Shown in pieces: positions 48,934 to 57,362 of a stretch of 60,851 nt of DNA. The translations under genes were made by a program, and so were the position numbers. Positions within the stretch are counted from its first letter, which is position 1. Each line of letters starts with the position of its first letter. The DNA is from Kofleriaceae bacterium. GTDB lineage: Bacteria > Myxococcota_A > Polyangia > Haliangiales > Haliangiaceae. The stretch lies in assembly GCA_013368795.1 (NCBI GenBank), contig JABFXX010000085.1:1-60851 (forward strand), given 5' to 3'. The notes under the pieces are model-generated. The model was not told the DNA's origin. It ran no database searches and worked only from the letters and a program-made list of their open reading frames with translations.

Positions 48934-50208
48934 ATGAGCATCACGAACAGTCTCTACATTGGCGTCAGCGGTCTCACGGCCCACGGCGACGCGATCTCGA
49001 CGGTCGGTGACAACATCGCGAACACGTCGACGATCGGCTTCAAGCGCTCGCGCGCGAGCTTCAACGACGTGCTCGGCGGCGAGCTCGGCGGCCAGCGCCT
49101 CGGCGGTGGCGTCTACCTCGGCCACAACCAGACGATATGGGAGCAAGGCCCGATCACGCAGACCGGCAACCCGATGGACGTCGGCATCAGCGGCGGCGGT
49201 ATGTTCGTCGTCCGCGGCAATCACGGCGGTCGCGACGGTCAGTACTACACGCGCGACGGCCGGTTCCAGCTCGACAACCAGGGCTACATGGTCAACCAGC
49301 AGGGCATGCGCCTGCAGGGCTACACGATCACCAACGGCACGCGTGCGATGAGCATCGGCGACCTCCAGCTCGGCGCGAAGCAGAGCCCGCCGCTGCCGAC
49401 GACGACCGCGAAGATGACGATGAACCTCGACGCGAACTCGGCGGTCCCGCCCCCGTGGGATCCGACGAACCCGAACGCGACGTCGAGCTACGCGACCTCG
49501 ATCACCGTCACCGACTCGCTCGGCGCGTCGCACAAGGTCGAGGTCTACTTCAGCAATCAGGGCGGCGGTAACTTCGAGTGGCACGCGATGGTCGACGGTG
49601 GCGAGCTGACCGGCGGTGTCGCCGTCACGCAGTCCGAGATCGGGAGAGGCAGTCTCAGCTTCTCCGCCTCCGGATAGCTCGCATCGCAGAGCGGCACGGT
49701 CACCGCGAGCTTCCTGAACGCGACGCCGAGCCAGGCGATCGCGATGAACTTCGGCGACGACCTGGCGAGCGGCGGCACCGGCCTCGGTGGAACGACGAGC
49801 TTCGCCGGCTCGTCGGCGGTCACCGGCACCGACGTCGACGGCCGCGCGTACGGCAACCTCATCGACGTCAAGATCAACCCCGACGGCAAGATCGAGGGAA
49901 TCTATGACAACGGCGACAAGCGCGAGCTCGCGCAGCTCGCACTCGCGGACTTCGCGAGCCCCGAGGGCCTCGTTCGCCAGGGCGACGGCCTGTACGGCAT
50001 CTCCGACGCGTCGGGGCAGCCGCTGATCGACGTCGCCGGCACGGGGAGCCGCGGCTCGATGGTCTCCGGTGCGCTCGAGGCGAGCAACGTCGACCTCGGC
50101 ACCGAGCTGGTCACCCTGATCGCCTACCAGCGCGCGTTCCAGGCGAACTCGAAGACCGTCACCACGGCCGACGAGATGATGAGCGAAGTGACGAACCTGA
50201 AGAGGTGA
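48934..50208 (+). pseudogene. flgE: flagellar hook protein FlgE, interrupted by one in-frame TAG
   Basis: The hook subunit frame spans 425 codons and is broken only by TAG at 49675-49677 (codon 248). Before it: N-terminal rod signature (ISTVGDNIANTSTIGFKRSR), YYTRDGRFQLDNQGYMVNQQ and a hook domain ending SLSFSASG. After it, the same frame continues LASQSGTVTASFLN and ends with the canonical C-terminal helix YQRAFQANSKTVTTADEM. The family usually has a polar residue such as Lys at the broken position (SGKL-like), so AAG, GAG or CAG to TAG would explain it. No other damage exists. Options are a true nonsense mutation, an assembly error, or suppression. The downstream part could not make a hook alone. 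Confidence 0.85.
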
Positions 50209-50242
50209 TCGTCAGACCCGCCGATAGTGGCGGGACGGACGC

Positions 50243-51229
50243 GTGGAGTTTCGCGGGATTGACGCGGCCCACTCGTTGCACAAGCCCCGGTCCGTGAGCG
50301 AAGCGCAACTCGACGCGGAAGAGGTGGAAGCCATCCAGGCGGCGATGCGCGAAAGCGCACCTCGTCGTACCTCGACGCCCGCCCAGGCCGAGCCGACGCG
50401 CCTCGCTCTGATCGCCGATGACCGTATCGCCGAGATCGCGCGTCCCGCGCTGATCAACCTGGCGACGCGCGCGGCGCGGTTCGCGAGCAAGACGCTCCGG
50501 CCGAACCTGCCCGGAACATGGCAGCTCGACATCATCGGCGCCGAGATCCTCGACGGCACGCTCGCGAAGGAAGAGCTGCGCGGCGGCTGGATCGCCGGCC
50601 TCTCCGGTGCCGACGGCGCCGAGCTCGCGATCTCCGCGCACGGCGGCATCATCGATGTCGCAGCCGCGAAGCGTATGGGCGCGCAGGCGCCGACCGCCGA
50701 TCCAGATCGCCCGCCGAGCCAGGTCGCGCTCCGCCTGTTCGAGCCGACCGGCAAGATGATCGCCGACGCGTGGATCCAGTCGTGGCTCGATAGCCTGGGC
50801 AGCAAGCTCGCCCCGTCGGCCGACGTTGGCATCGTGTCGCGCATCATCGAGGCGCGCACCGTGGTTCGCGTCGCGCTCGCATTCAGCGGATCGCTCACCG
50901 GCCGCGCCGCGGTCTACTGCCGCCCCGACGTCCTCGCGCCGCGCCCTGCCGCACTCGCCGCGTTCAAGGCGAACGCCGAGAAGATCGCAAACGCGCTCGC
51001 GAACGTTCCGGTCGAGATCATCGTCGAGCTCGGTACGCTCCGCATGAAGCTCAAGGAGCTCCGCTCTCTCGAGCCGGGCGCTCAATTCACCCTGCGCGGG
51101 TTCGTCGACTCGCGCGTCCCCGTCTACTGCGAAGGCGTGCTCAAGGCGTGGGCACGTCCGGTCGTATGCCGCGGCGTGCTCGCGGTGCAGATCGAATCGA
51201 TCGTCCACGGACAAGGAACCCGGTCATGA
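50243..51229 (+). CDS. fliM: flagellar motor switch protein FliM
   Basis: 328 residues, GTG start at 50243. Switch-complex protein that binds FliG and phospho-CheY. The CheC-like middle region (about 55-235) includes LALIADDRIAEIARPALINL. The C-terminal SpoA domain is FliN-like (VPVEIIVELGTLRMKLKELRSL; ARPVVCRGVLAVQIESIV). The N-terminal CheY-docking helix appears as LDAEEVEAIQAAM, weakly like the usual EIDALL. It is divergent but in the right slot, overlapping fliN by 4 nt. Confidence 0.88.
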   Translation: MEFRGIDAAHSLHKPRSVSEAQLDAEEVEAIQAAMRESAPRRTSTPAQAEPTRLALIADDRIAEIARPALINLATRAARFASKTLRPNLPGTWQLDIIGAEILDGTLAKEELRGGWIAGLSGADGAELAISAHGGIIDVAAAKRMGAQAPTADPDRPPSQVALRLFEPTGKMIADAWIQSWLDSLGSKLAPSADVGIVSRIIEARTVVRVALAFSGSLTGRAAVYCRPDVLAPRPAALAAFKANAEKIANALANVPVEIIVELGTLRMKLKELRSLEPGAQFTLRGFVDSRVPVYCEGVLKAWARPVVCRGVLAVQIESIVHGQGTRS

Positions 51230-51510
51230 GTGATTTCCTCGACAACCCGAGCTTCGATCCCCGCGATATCGAAGCGCTCCTCCACGACGTTCCGCTCGAG
51301 GTCACCGTCGAGCTGGGCCGCGCCCGCATGAACCTCTCCGAGCTCGCCGCCCACCTCGGGCCTGGCTCGATCATCACGCTCGATACGCCGACCGGTGCGC
51401 CGCTCGACGTGCGCGTGAACAACCGCCTCGTCGCACGCGCCGAAGCGATCGCAGTCGGCGAGAAGTGCGGCATCCGCATCGTCGAGCTCGTCGGCGGAAA
51501 GGACAGCTGA
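51226..51510 (+). CDS. fliN: flagellar motor switch protein FliN
   Basis: 94-residue single SpoA domain: ALLHDVPLEVTVELGRARMNLSE, LGPGSIITLDTPTGAPLDV, NNRLVARAEAIAVGEKCGIRI. This is a near-typical FliN that forms the C-ring base and docks FliH. The first ~18 residues hold a short acidic segment (FDPRDIEALL) similar to the EIDALL motif of FliM, which may matter because FliM's own copy is weak. Confidence 0.95.
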   Translation: MSDFLDNPSFDPRDIEALLHDVPLEVTVELGRARMNLSELAAHLGPGSIITLDTPTGAPLDVRVNNRLVARAEAIAVGEKCGIRIVELVGGKDS

Positions 51511-51511
51511 G

Positions 51512-52603
51512 ATGCGCCTCGCACTCCTGTTCATCTGCGCCAGCGCGACGACCGCCGCGGCCGAGCCCGAGTTCGAGATCCTCGATCGCGGCGAAGCCGT
51601 CGAGGTGATCGCGTACGACATCAAGGCGACGAGCACGAACATCCGGCCGATCCGGTCGCGCCTCGAGATTCCGATCGGCTCTGCCGCGCGGATCCCCAAG
51701 CTCCTGCCGACCGGCGAGAAGACGATCAAGGTCGTCGAGCTCGACGGCGCCCCCGACAAGCGCGTCCTGTCCGTGAAGGTCGGGTTCGAGCACGACGCCG
51801 TCGTCCAGCTCGTGAAGCACGCGCAGGCGATCCAGGTCGGCAACGACCTCCACGTGCTGCTGCCGCGCATGGTCCCGGCGGCGGGCACGTCGATCGTGCT
51901 GCCCGAGCCGACGCTGCCGCCCGAGCTCGTCGCGAAGGCTCAGGCGATCGCGCCGGTGCCGACGACTGCGCCCGTCGAGCCGAAAGTCGAGCCCGCGAAG
52001 CCGGCCGTTGCCCCGCCTGCGCCTGCGCTCGAGGCACCGAAGGCCGAAGCGAAGCCCGAGCCGCAGCCCGCGCCGGTGAAGCAGCCGCTCGCGACCGCGA
52101 CGCAGAAGAACGAGAAGTCGATTGTCCAGGATCTGCCGATGCTGCTCGCGCTCGTGCTCGCGGGCCTTGGCTGCTTCGCGTGGATGAAGCGCAAGAAGAA
52201 GACGTCGAACGAGCCCACATCGTCGATCGAAGTGATCGCGCAGAAGGGCCTCGGCGCGAAGGCGAAGATCGTGTGGCTGCGCGCAGGCGAGCGCGAGATG
52301 GTCGTCGCTGTCACGCCGCAGGCCGTGCGCATGCTCGGCTCGTGGAAGAAGGCCGCCGACGAGGCGCGCCACGCATACACGACCACGCGCGAGAGCGGCG
52401 TGTTCCCGATGCCGCGCCCGAGCGCGTCGTCGCTGCCCGAGGCACAGGCGCTCGCCCCGTCGAGCCCAGCCGTCGCCGGTATCCTCAAGCTCCGCGCGCG
52501 CACGAACGTTCCGCAGATCAGCGAGGACATCGCGACCGATGACGTCGACGCCGACTCGCTGTGGGCCAAGGAGATTCTCGCCGCGACCGGAGCCCGTCGA
52601 TGA
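51512..52603 (+). CDS. fliO: FliO-like export protein with an added exported N-terminal domain
   Basis: 363 residues, far longer than typical FliO (about 100-150). A signal peptide (MRLALLFICASATTAAAEP) is followed by a beta-rich domain about 20-130 (VEVIAYDIKATSTNIRPIRS, VLSVKVGFEHDAVVQLVKHA) that recalls AMIN-type cell-wall-binding domains. A Pro/Ala/Lys/Glu linker about 140-205 comes next, a membrane helix (LPMLLALVLAGLGCFAWMK) about 210-228, and a cytoplasmic FliO-type strand set (IEVIAQKGLGAKAKIVWLRAG). The position before fliP supports FliO, a helper for FliP ring assembly. Overlaps fliP by 4 nt. Confidence 0.8.
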   Translation: MRLALLFICASATTAAAEPEFEILDRGEAVEVIAYDIKATSTNIRPIRSRLEIPIGSAARIPKLLPTGEKTIKVVELDGAPDKRVLSVKVGFEHDAVVQLVKHAQAIQVGNDLHVLLPRMVPAAGTSIVLPEPTLPPELVAKAQAIAPVPTTAPVEPKVEPAKPAVAPPAPALEAPKAEAKPEPQPAPVKQPLATATQKNEKSIVQDLPMLLALVLAGLGCFAWMKRKKKTSNEPTSSIEVIAQKGLGAKAKIVWLRAGEREMVVAVTPQAVRMLGSWKKAADEARHAYTTTRESGVFPMPRPSASSLPEAQALAPSSPAVAGILKLRARTNVPQISEDIATDDVDADSLWAKEILAATGARR

Positions 52604-53286
52604 ACGATCCGATCGCGACAGCGACGCAAGCGGCGCAGCAGGCGACGCAAAGCGGCGGCGGCATGGGTGCCGTCACGATGGTCGTCCTGATGACCGTGGT
52701 GACGCTGCTCCCCGCGATCGTCCTGTCCTGCACGTGCTTCGTCCGCTTCGTCGTCGTCCTCGGGTTCGTCCGCACCGGCATCGGTACGCCGTCGGCGCCG
52801 CCGAACCAGGTGCTCGTCGGCCTCGCGCTGTTCATGGCGATCTTCGTGTCGGCACCCGTGGCGACCGAGATGTACGACCGCGGCGGCAAGGCCTATCTCG
52901 ACGGTCAGATGACCGAAACACAGGCGTTCGACGCGGCGACGCCGCCGCTCCGCGAGTTCCTGCTCCGTCACACCCGGGAGTCCGACCTCGAGCTGTTCTA
53001 CGAGGTCTCGACCGCGCCGCGCCCGACGACGGTCGACGAGGTCCCGCTCCGCATCGCGATCCCCGCGTTCATCATCTCCGAGCTGCGCACGTCGTTCGAG
53101 ATCGGCCTGACGATCCTCCTGCCGTTCCTCGTCATCGACCTCATCGCCGCCGCGGTGCTCACCTCGCTCGGCATGGTGATGGTCCCGCCCGCGACGGTCG
53201 CGCTGCCGCTCAAGCTGCTCGTGTTCGTCATGGTCGACGGCTGGCACCTCGTCGTGCAGTCGCTCCTGCGCGGAGCGAGCATGTGA
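52600..53286 (+). CDS. fliP: flagellar export gate protein FliP
   Basis: 228 residues, inner membrane. ATG 52600 is used; it overlaps the fliO stop, and an upstream frame extension overlaps fliO. Conserved FliP motifs include CTCFVRFVVVLGFVRTGIGT, PPNQVLVGLALFMAIFV, TPPLREFLLRHTRESDLELF, IPAFIISELRTSFEIGLTI, PFLVIDLIAAAVLTSLGM and PLKLLVFVMVDGWHLVV. There are four hydrophobic stretches after a short N-terminal region. Forms the export pore with FliQ and FliR. Confidence 0.96.
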   Translation: MNDPIATATQAAQQATQSGGGMGAVTMVVLMTVVTLLPAIVLSCTCFVRFVVVLGFVRTGIGTPSAPPNQVLVGLALFMAIFVSAPVATEMYDRGGKAYLDGQMTETQAFDAATPPLREFLLRHTRESDLELFYEVSTAPRPTTVDEVPLRIAIPAFIISELRTSFEIGLTILLPFLVIDLIAAAVLTSLGMVMVPPATVALPLKLLVFVMVDGWHLVVQSLLRGASM

Positions 53287-53579
53287 GCACCGACCAGATC
53301 ATCGACCTCTGGCGAAACGCGCTGACCGTCTGCGTCCAGGTGTCCGCGCCGTTCCTCGTCGCGTGCCTCGCCGTCGGCCTGCTCGTCGCAGTCATCCAGA
53401 CCGCGACCCAGCTGCAGGAGAGCGTGCTGACGTTCGTCCCCAAGCTCGCCGCCGCGCTCGTCGTGGTCGCGCTCGCGGGTCACTGGTGCCTCGACAAGCT
53501 CGGCAAGTTCACGACCGAGTCGTTCACCGCGCACGTCGAGCGCCAAGAGCGCCGCACGAACCTGCCTCCTGCCCCATGA
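53283..53579 (+). CDS. fliQ: flagellar export gate protein FliQ
   Basis: 98 residues, GTG start overlapping fliP by 4 nt. Two membrane helices (APFLVACLAVGLLVAVIQTA and KLAAALVVVALAGHWC) flank the conserved TQLQESVLTFVPKL hairpin. The C-terminal tail (about 15 residues, ERQERRTNLPPAP) is longer than usual. Overlaps fliR by 4 nt. Confidence 0.95.
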   Translation: MSTDQIIDLWRNALTVCVQVSAPFLVACLAVGLLVAVIQTATQLQESVLTFVPKLAAALVVVALAGHWCLDKLGKFTTESFTAHVERQERRTNLPPAP

Positions 53580-54304
53580 CTCTCACCGAGCCCGAAATCG
53601 GCGCGCTGATCGCGACGCTCGCGCGTGCAGGCGGCCTCGTCGCGACGGCGCCGCTCGTCGGCGACAACGGCGTGCCGATCCGGGTACGCCTGATCTTCGT
53701 GCTCGCGATCGTCGCCACCGTCGGTCCGAATCGCCCGGGCGTCGCACTCGCCGACGTCGCCGGGGTCGCGATCCTCGAGCTCGCCGTGGGTCTCGTCACC
53801 GGCCTCGCCTCGCGCTTCGTCCTCCAGCGCGCCGCCGTCGCCGGCCAGCTGTTCGGCCTCTCACTCGGCCTCGGCTTCGCGCAGCAGTACGACATCCACG
53901 CCGGCGAGTCGGCGGGCACGCTGCGCATGATGGTGATGTCGATCGCCGGCCTCGTGTTCCTCGCCGTCGGCGGCCTCGAGGCGATCGTCCAGAGCGCCGC
54001 ATCCGGCCCCGCGCACGTCGGCCACATCGCACTGCTCGGCCCTGTCCTCCTCGAGCAAGGCGTCTCGGCGTTCGGCCACGGCCTCGCGCTCGCCGCACCG
54101 ATCGTCCTCGCATCGCTCGTCGGCAACATCGGCCTCGCGCTGATCAGCCGCGCCGCGCCCGCCGCGAACGTGTTCTCCATCGCACTGCCCGGCGTCCTCG
54201 TGATCGGCGGCCTCGTCCTGCTCGCCACCTCGGCCGACCTCATCGGCGGCCTGTCCGATGCCGCCCGCGCCGCGACCGCGATCCTCACCGGAGATACGCC
54301 ATGA
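53576..54304 (+). CDS. fliR: flagellar export gate protein FliR
   Basis: 242 residues with repeated membrane helices and the FliR-type arrangement (GGLVATAPLVGDNGVPIRVRL; ELAVGLVTGLASRFVLQRAAVAGQL; GLALISRAAPAANVFSIALPG). Completes the FliPQR gate. No flhB or flhA follows; instead the stop overlaps a gene for an Hsp70-like protein by 4 nt. Confidence 0.94.
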   Translation: MTLTEPEIGALIATLARAGGLVATAPLVGDNGVPIRVRLIFVLAIVATVGPNRPGVALADVAGVAILELAVGLVTGLASRFVLQRAAVAGQLFGLSLGLGFAQQYDIHAGESAGTLRMMVMSIAGLVFLAVGGLEAIVQSAASGPAHVGHIALLGPVLLEQGVSAFGHGLALAAPIVLASLVGNIGLALISRAAPAANVFSIALPGVLVIGGLVLLATSADLIGGLSDAARAATAILTGDTP

Positions 54305-55479
54305 CCCGCGAGCTCGTGCTCGGCATCGACTTCGGCTCGGCCTCGACGATCGCCGGCGTGCTCGTCGGAAGCCGCATCGAGCTCGTCCAGGATGCGGGCG
54401 ACAGTGTCATCCCGTCGGTGATCTACGTGCCCGATCGCGGCGACAGCGTCGTCGGCCGCCGCGCGATCGCCCACCAGATCGCCGAGCCCTCGAACACGAT
54501 CCGCTCGGTCAAGCGCCTGCTCGGCCTCGATTCCTCGTCGGAGCTCGTGCGCCGGTTCGCCGCCTCGACCGCCCTGCCGCTCGACCTCACGACGCCCAGG
54601 CCGATGTTCAAGCTCCGCTCCGGCGCGCAGGCGCCCGAGCAGGTCGCCGCCGCGATCATCGGCTACGTCCGCACGCTCGCCGAGCAGCGCTTCGGCGTGC
54701 GCATCCGCCGCGCCGTGATGACGATGTCGGCCGGTGCACCTCCCGGCTATCGCGACGCGATCATCCGCGCGTCGAAGATCGCCCACCTCGAGCTCGTCGA
54801 CCTCATCGCCGAGCCCGTCGCCGCGAGCCTCGCGCTCGACCTCCATTCGTATCCCGGCAACCGCCGCATCATCGTCTGCGACTTCGGCGGCAGCACGTTC
54901 GACGTCTCGGCCGTCGTCCAGCAGGGCCTTCGCTTCACGCCGGTCGGCGTCGGCGGCGACCACCTGCTCGGCGGCGACGATCTCGACGACGCGCTCGCGA
55001 ACACGATCGCGGGCGTCGTCTACAAGAAGACCCGCTACGACATGACCCGCGAGGTCACGCGCTGGACCGAGCTCGTCCTACGCTGCGAGAACGTCAAGCG
55101 GCAGCTCTCGGTCGTCGAGAACACGCCGCTCGCAATGCGCGAGGCCTTCACCGCCGACGGCAAGCGCCAGGACCTGCGCACCGTCGTCGATCGCCCGTTC
55201 GCGGAGCGCGCGTGGGCCACGCTGATGCATCGCGTGCGAGAGGTCATCCAGGACCTGCTCGTGCGTACGGGCTGGGCGCCCGAAGACGTCGACCTCGTCG
55301 GCCTCGTCGGTGGCGGCTCGATGATTCCGGTGTTCCAGGCGACGGTCGCGTCGGTCCTGCCCGCCGATCGCATCCGTCGCGCCGACCAGCCCGAGCTCGC
55401 TGTCGCCCAGGGCGCGACTCTCCTCACCGCTCGTCACAGCCGCACGTCCTCGGAGCTGCCGAACCTCGTCGCTACTTGA
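54301..55479 (+). CDS. Hsp70-like protein with nucleotide-binding domain only
   Basis: 392 residues, exactly the size of an Hsp70/DnaK ATPase domain with no substrate-binding part. Phosphate-1 motif LGIDFGSASTIAGVL (residue 8), VIPSVIYVPD, IAEPVAASLAL, phosphate-2 motif VCDFGGSTFDVSAV, and adenosine motif VGLVGGGSMIPVFQ near 335 are present. It should bind and perhaps hydrolyse ATP. The start overlaps fliR, so it is made with the export gate and may assist or regulate flagellar assembly; that is inference. The last ~20 residues are duplicated in a relic at 57258. Confidence 0.9.
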   Translation: MTRELVLGIDFGSASTIAGVLVGSRIELVQDAGDSVIPSVIYVPDRGDSVVGRRAIAHQIAEPSNTIRSVKRLLGLDSSSELVRRFAASTALPLDLTTPRPMFKLRSGAQAPEQVAAAIIGYVRTLAEQRFGVRIRRAVMTMSAGAPPGYRDAIIRASKIAHLELVDLIAEPVAASLALDLHSYPGNRRIIVCDFGGSTFDVSAVVQQGLRFTPVGVGGDHLLGGDDLDDALANTIAGVVYKKTRYDMTREVTRWTELVLRCENVKRQLSVVENTPLAMREAFTADGKRQDLRTVVDRPFAERAWATLMHRVREVIQDLLVRTGWAPEDVDLVGLVGGGSMIPVFQATVASVLPADRIRRADQPELAVAQGATLLTARHSRTSSELPNLVAT

Positions 55480-57070
55480 GGACGCCGCCGAGCAGCAGCG
55501 ACGGCTGTTTCGCCGTCTTGCTCGACCACACCGCGATTACCTCCATCTCTCCATTGGCCCCGACGGTAGAGAACAGCTGTCCCGGCTTGACCCACGTTGC
55601 GCTGCGCTCCGAAACCGCGAATGGGTCCCACGTGTGATCGTGCGTGACAATGGCAGCCTTGTCGCAGACCTGCTCGTACTGGACCTCGCCGTTCGGCGTG
55701 ATTCGCGCGATCCTGCCCGTCGAGTGCGACTTCACGCACTCCTCTTGCTTGATCAGTGTCTGCTGGAGGTTCGCGATCTTCTTGCCTTTGGCATCGCTAC
55801 CGCCGGGCGTGAATGACTTGAGCACCCCGCCGAAGCTCGAGGTCGACCCTGCCGTATAGGGCCTCGCTCCCATGCGAGGCTTCTTGACCTCCTTGAGCTG
55901 CGTGTCATCGAGCGCGAATTCCTGGTGAAAGATCGCCGTGAACGCCGCCGTACGCGGCCCGCGGAGTCCGGGGTTCAGGTAGAGCGCGCCACCGAGATAC
56001 GCGCCAATGGCGGTCTTTGGCTGGCAGAGCGTATAGGCAGTTGCGGCGAGGTTGAATTCCGCCTGGTCGACCAGGATCGGCGCAGCCTTGTCCGCAAATC
56101 CGTGGAACGGGTCGTAGCGCTCGTCGAACAGGTTCTTGAGCAGCTTCGCCGGGATCTTCGATGCGGCGTCGGCGATCGCCTTCTGCGTCTTCTCCTCGCA
56201 GCCTGCGAACTGCTTGCGCGAGTGAAACCAGAACCCGGACTCGGTCGACTGAACGAGGGCCAGAAGCTCCGTATTCGTCCCGACGCCCTTTCGCCAGTCG
56301 TCGCGACCCTTCTGCGCGACGTCGAAGACTGCCTTGTACGCCTCGTCGGTCTTGAATAGCGCGTCTCGTGCAGCGGCAACCTTGGCGAGGCCTTGCATCA
56401 CGACCGGAAGCCGAAGGTGGATCCTCGTGCGGTCCCTGGCTTCGTGCGCCGTGTCCGTGCGCAGCTCCTCAGCCACCTTCTTCGGATCGAACTTCTGCGC
56501 ATCTTCAGCGCAGATCGCCCAATCGACGACGCGGTCGTCATCGCGAGCACCGACCCCGCCCGGAAGCGCCATGCACGTCTCGAGAAACCCAAGCCGGCCG
56601 GTCTCCGTCAGCGCGTCGCCGATGGCATCCGCACGGTAGTAGGCGTCACTCGAGTTGTCTTGCCCGACACCGTCGACGAAGCCGTCCTTGATCGCGACGT
56701 ACTGGTCGATCGGCGTCAGGGCGCCGAGGTTCGTCGTCGAGATCTTGGTGCGGTCGTAGCTCTTGTCGCGCTCCTTCACATAGAGGACGGCGTCGCTCCA
56801 GTCCGCGTCGTTCATGAAGAGCTCGCTGCTGACCTCTCGCCTGAGCTTCTCGGTCGCTTCGCGCGTCGGCTCGACCGCCGGGTCGCTCGTGCACGCGGCC
56901 TCGACCACGTTCTGGATCGTGACCTTGTAGGACTCGTCGCGTCCGCGGACCGTGGACGAACGACCCGTCTTGAAGTCCTCCCCTTTGCACCAGCCTGGCA
57001 TCCCGGCTGAGGCAGTCGAGTACTGAGCAACTGCCACCCCTACGACTAACAACATGACTCTCACTTGCAT
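55472..57070 (-). CDS. exported protein of unknown function
   Basis: 532 residues with a signal peptide (MQVRVMLLVVGVAVAQYSTASAG) and about ten cysteines spread along a helical chain (KGEDF, CTSDPAVEP, ETCMALPG, CAEDAQKF, FAGCEEKT, EECVKSH). No family recognised. VQSTESGFWFHSRKQFAGCEE and IFHQEFALDD look like helical bundle segments. It is convergent with the Hsp70-like gene (8-nt overlap) and is visibly less GC-rich than the flagellar operon. A secreted or periplasmic accessory protein, possibly acquired by transfer. Confidence 0.75.
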   Translation of the reverse strand: MQVRVMLLVVGVAVAQYSTASAGMPGWCKGEDFKTGRSSTVRGRDESYKVTIQNVVEAACTSDPAVEPTREATEKLRREVSSELFMNDADWSDAVLYVKERDKSYDRTKISTTNLGALTPIDQYVAIKDGFVDGVGQDNSSDAYYRADAIGDALTETGRLGFLETCMALPGGVGARDDDRVVDWAICAEDAQKFDPKKVAEELRTDTAHEARDRTRIHLRLPVVMQGLAKVAAARDALFKTDEAYKAVFDVAQKGRDDWRKGVGTNTELLALVQSTESGFWFHSRKQFAGCEEKTQKAIADAASKIPAKLLKNLFDERYDPFHGFADKAAPILVDQAEFNLAATAYTLCQPKTAIGAYLGGALYLNPGLRGPRTAAFTAIFHQEFALDDTQLKEVKKPRMGARPYTAGSTSSFGGVLKSFTPGGSDAKGKKIANLQQTLIKQEECVKSHSTGRIARITPNGEVQYEQVCDKAAIVTHDHTWDPFAVSERSATWVKPGQLFSTVGANGEMEVIAVWSSKTAKQPSLLLGGVLK

Positions 57071-57257
57071 GCTCGCACCCTATATCAGCAACCAGTTTCA
57101 TATCTATACGAAGCCACCGCCCGTCGACGAAACCATTTGACCTGCAACGATCTACCGCATTAACAGATTCGCCATCTTGTTGACGAATGCAGTTGACCAC
57201 GCTGTTTGCGCGAATGCAGTTTCCCGATGGCTCGGATGGTTCGAGCGCTCGCTTCAC
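57071..57257. other. non-coding region with promoter-like and repeat sequence
   Basis: An AT-richer stretch upstream of the minus-strand exported-protein gene. It contains an 11-bp direct repeat, CGAATGCAGTT at 57184-57194 and 57211-57221, and TTGACG at 57180-57185. No convincing gene is present. It probably holds the promoter for the 55472-57070 gene. Confidence 0.4.
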
Positions 57258-57362
57258 CAGCCGGAGCTCGCCGTCGCTTTGGGCGTGACCCTCACCGCTC
57301 GTCACAGCCGCATGTCGGTCGGTGCTCCGCAACCCCGTCGCGTGACCCTCGCACGCCGATGA
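57258..57362 (+). pseudogene. duplicated 3' end of the Hsp70-like gene
   Basis: The frame here reads QPELAVALGVTLTARHSRMS, almost the same as QPELAVAQGATLLTARHSRT at the end of the intact Hsp70-like gene (55387 on). A 22-nt block is identical at 55423-55444 and 57291-57312. The copy lacks one codon and everything upstream, and ends at TGA 57360-57362. It is a decayed remnant, not a gene. Confidence 0.7.

Noticed and set aside
49675..49677. TAG in flgE as pyrrolysine
   Set aside because: Pyrrolysine is known mainly in methylamine methyltransferases of archaea and few bacteria; nothing here suggests it, so mutation or base error is preferred.
49744..50208. Separate gene starting at ATG 49744 after the flgE stop
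   Set aside because: It is in the same frame as, and completes, FlgE; on its own it lacks any N-terminal assembly region.
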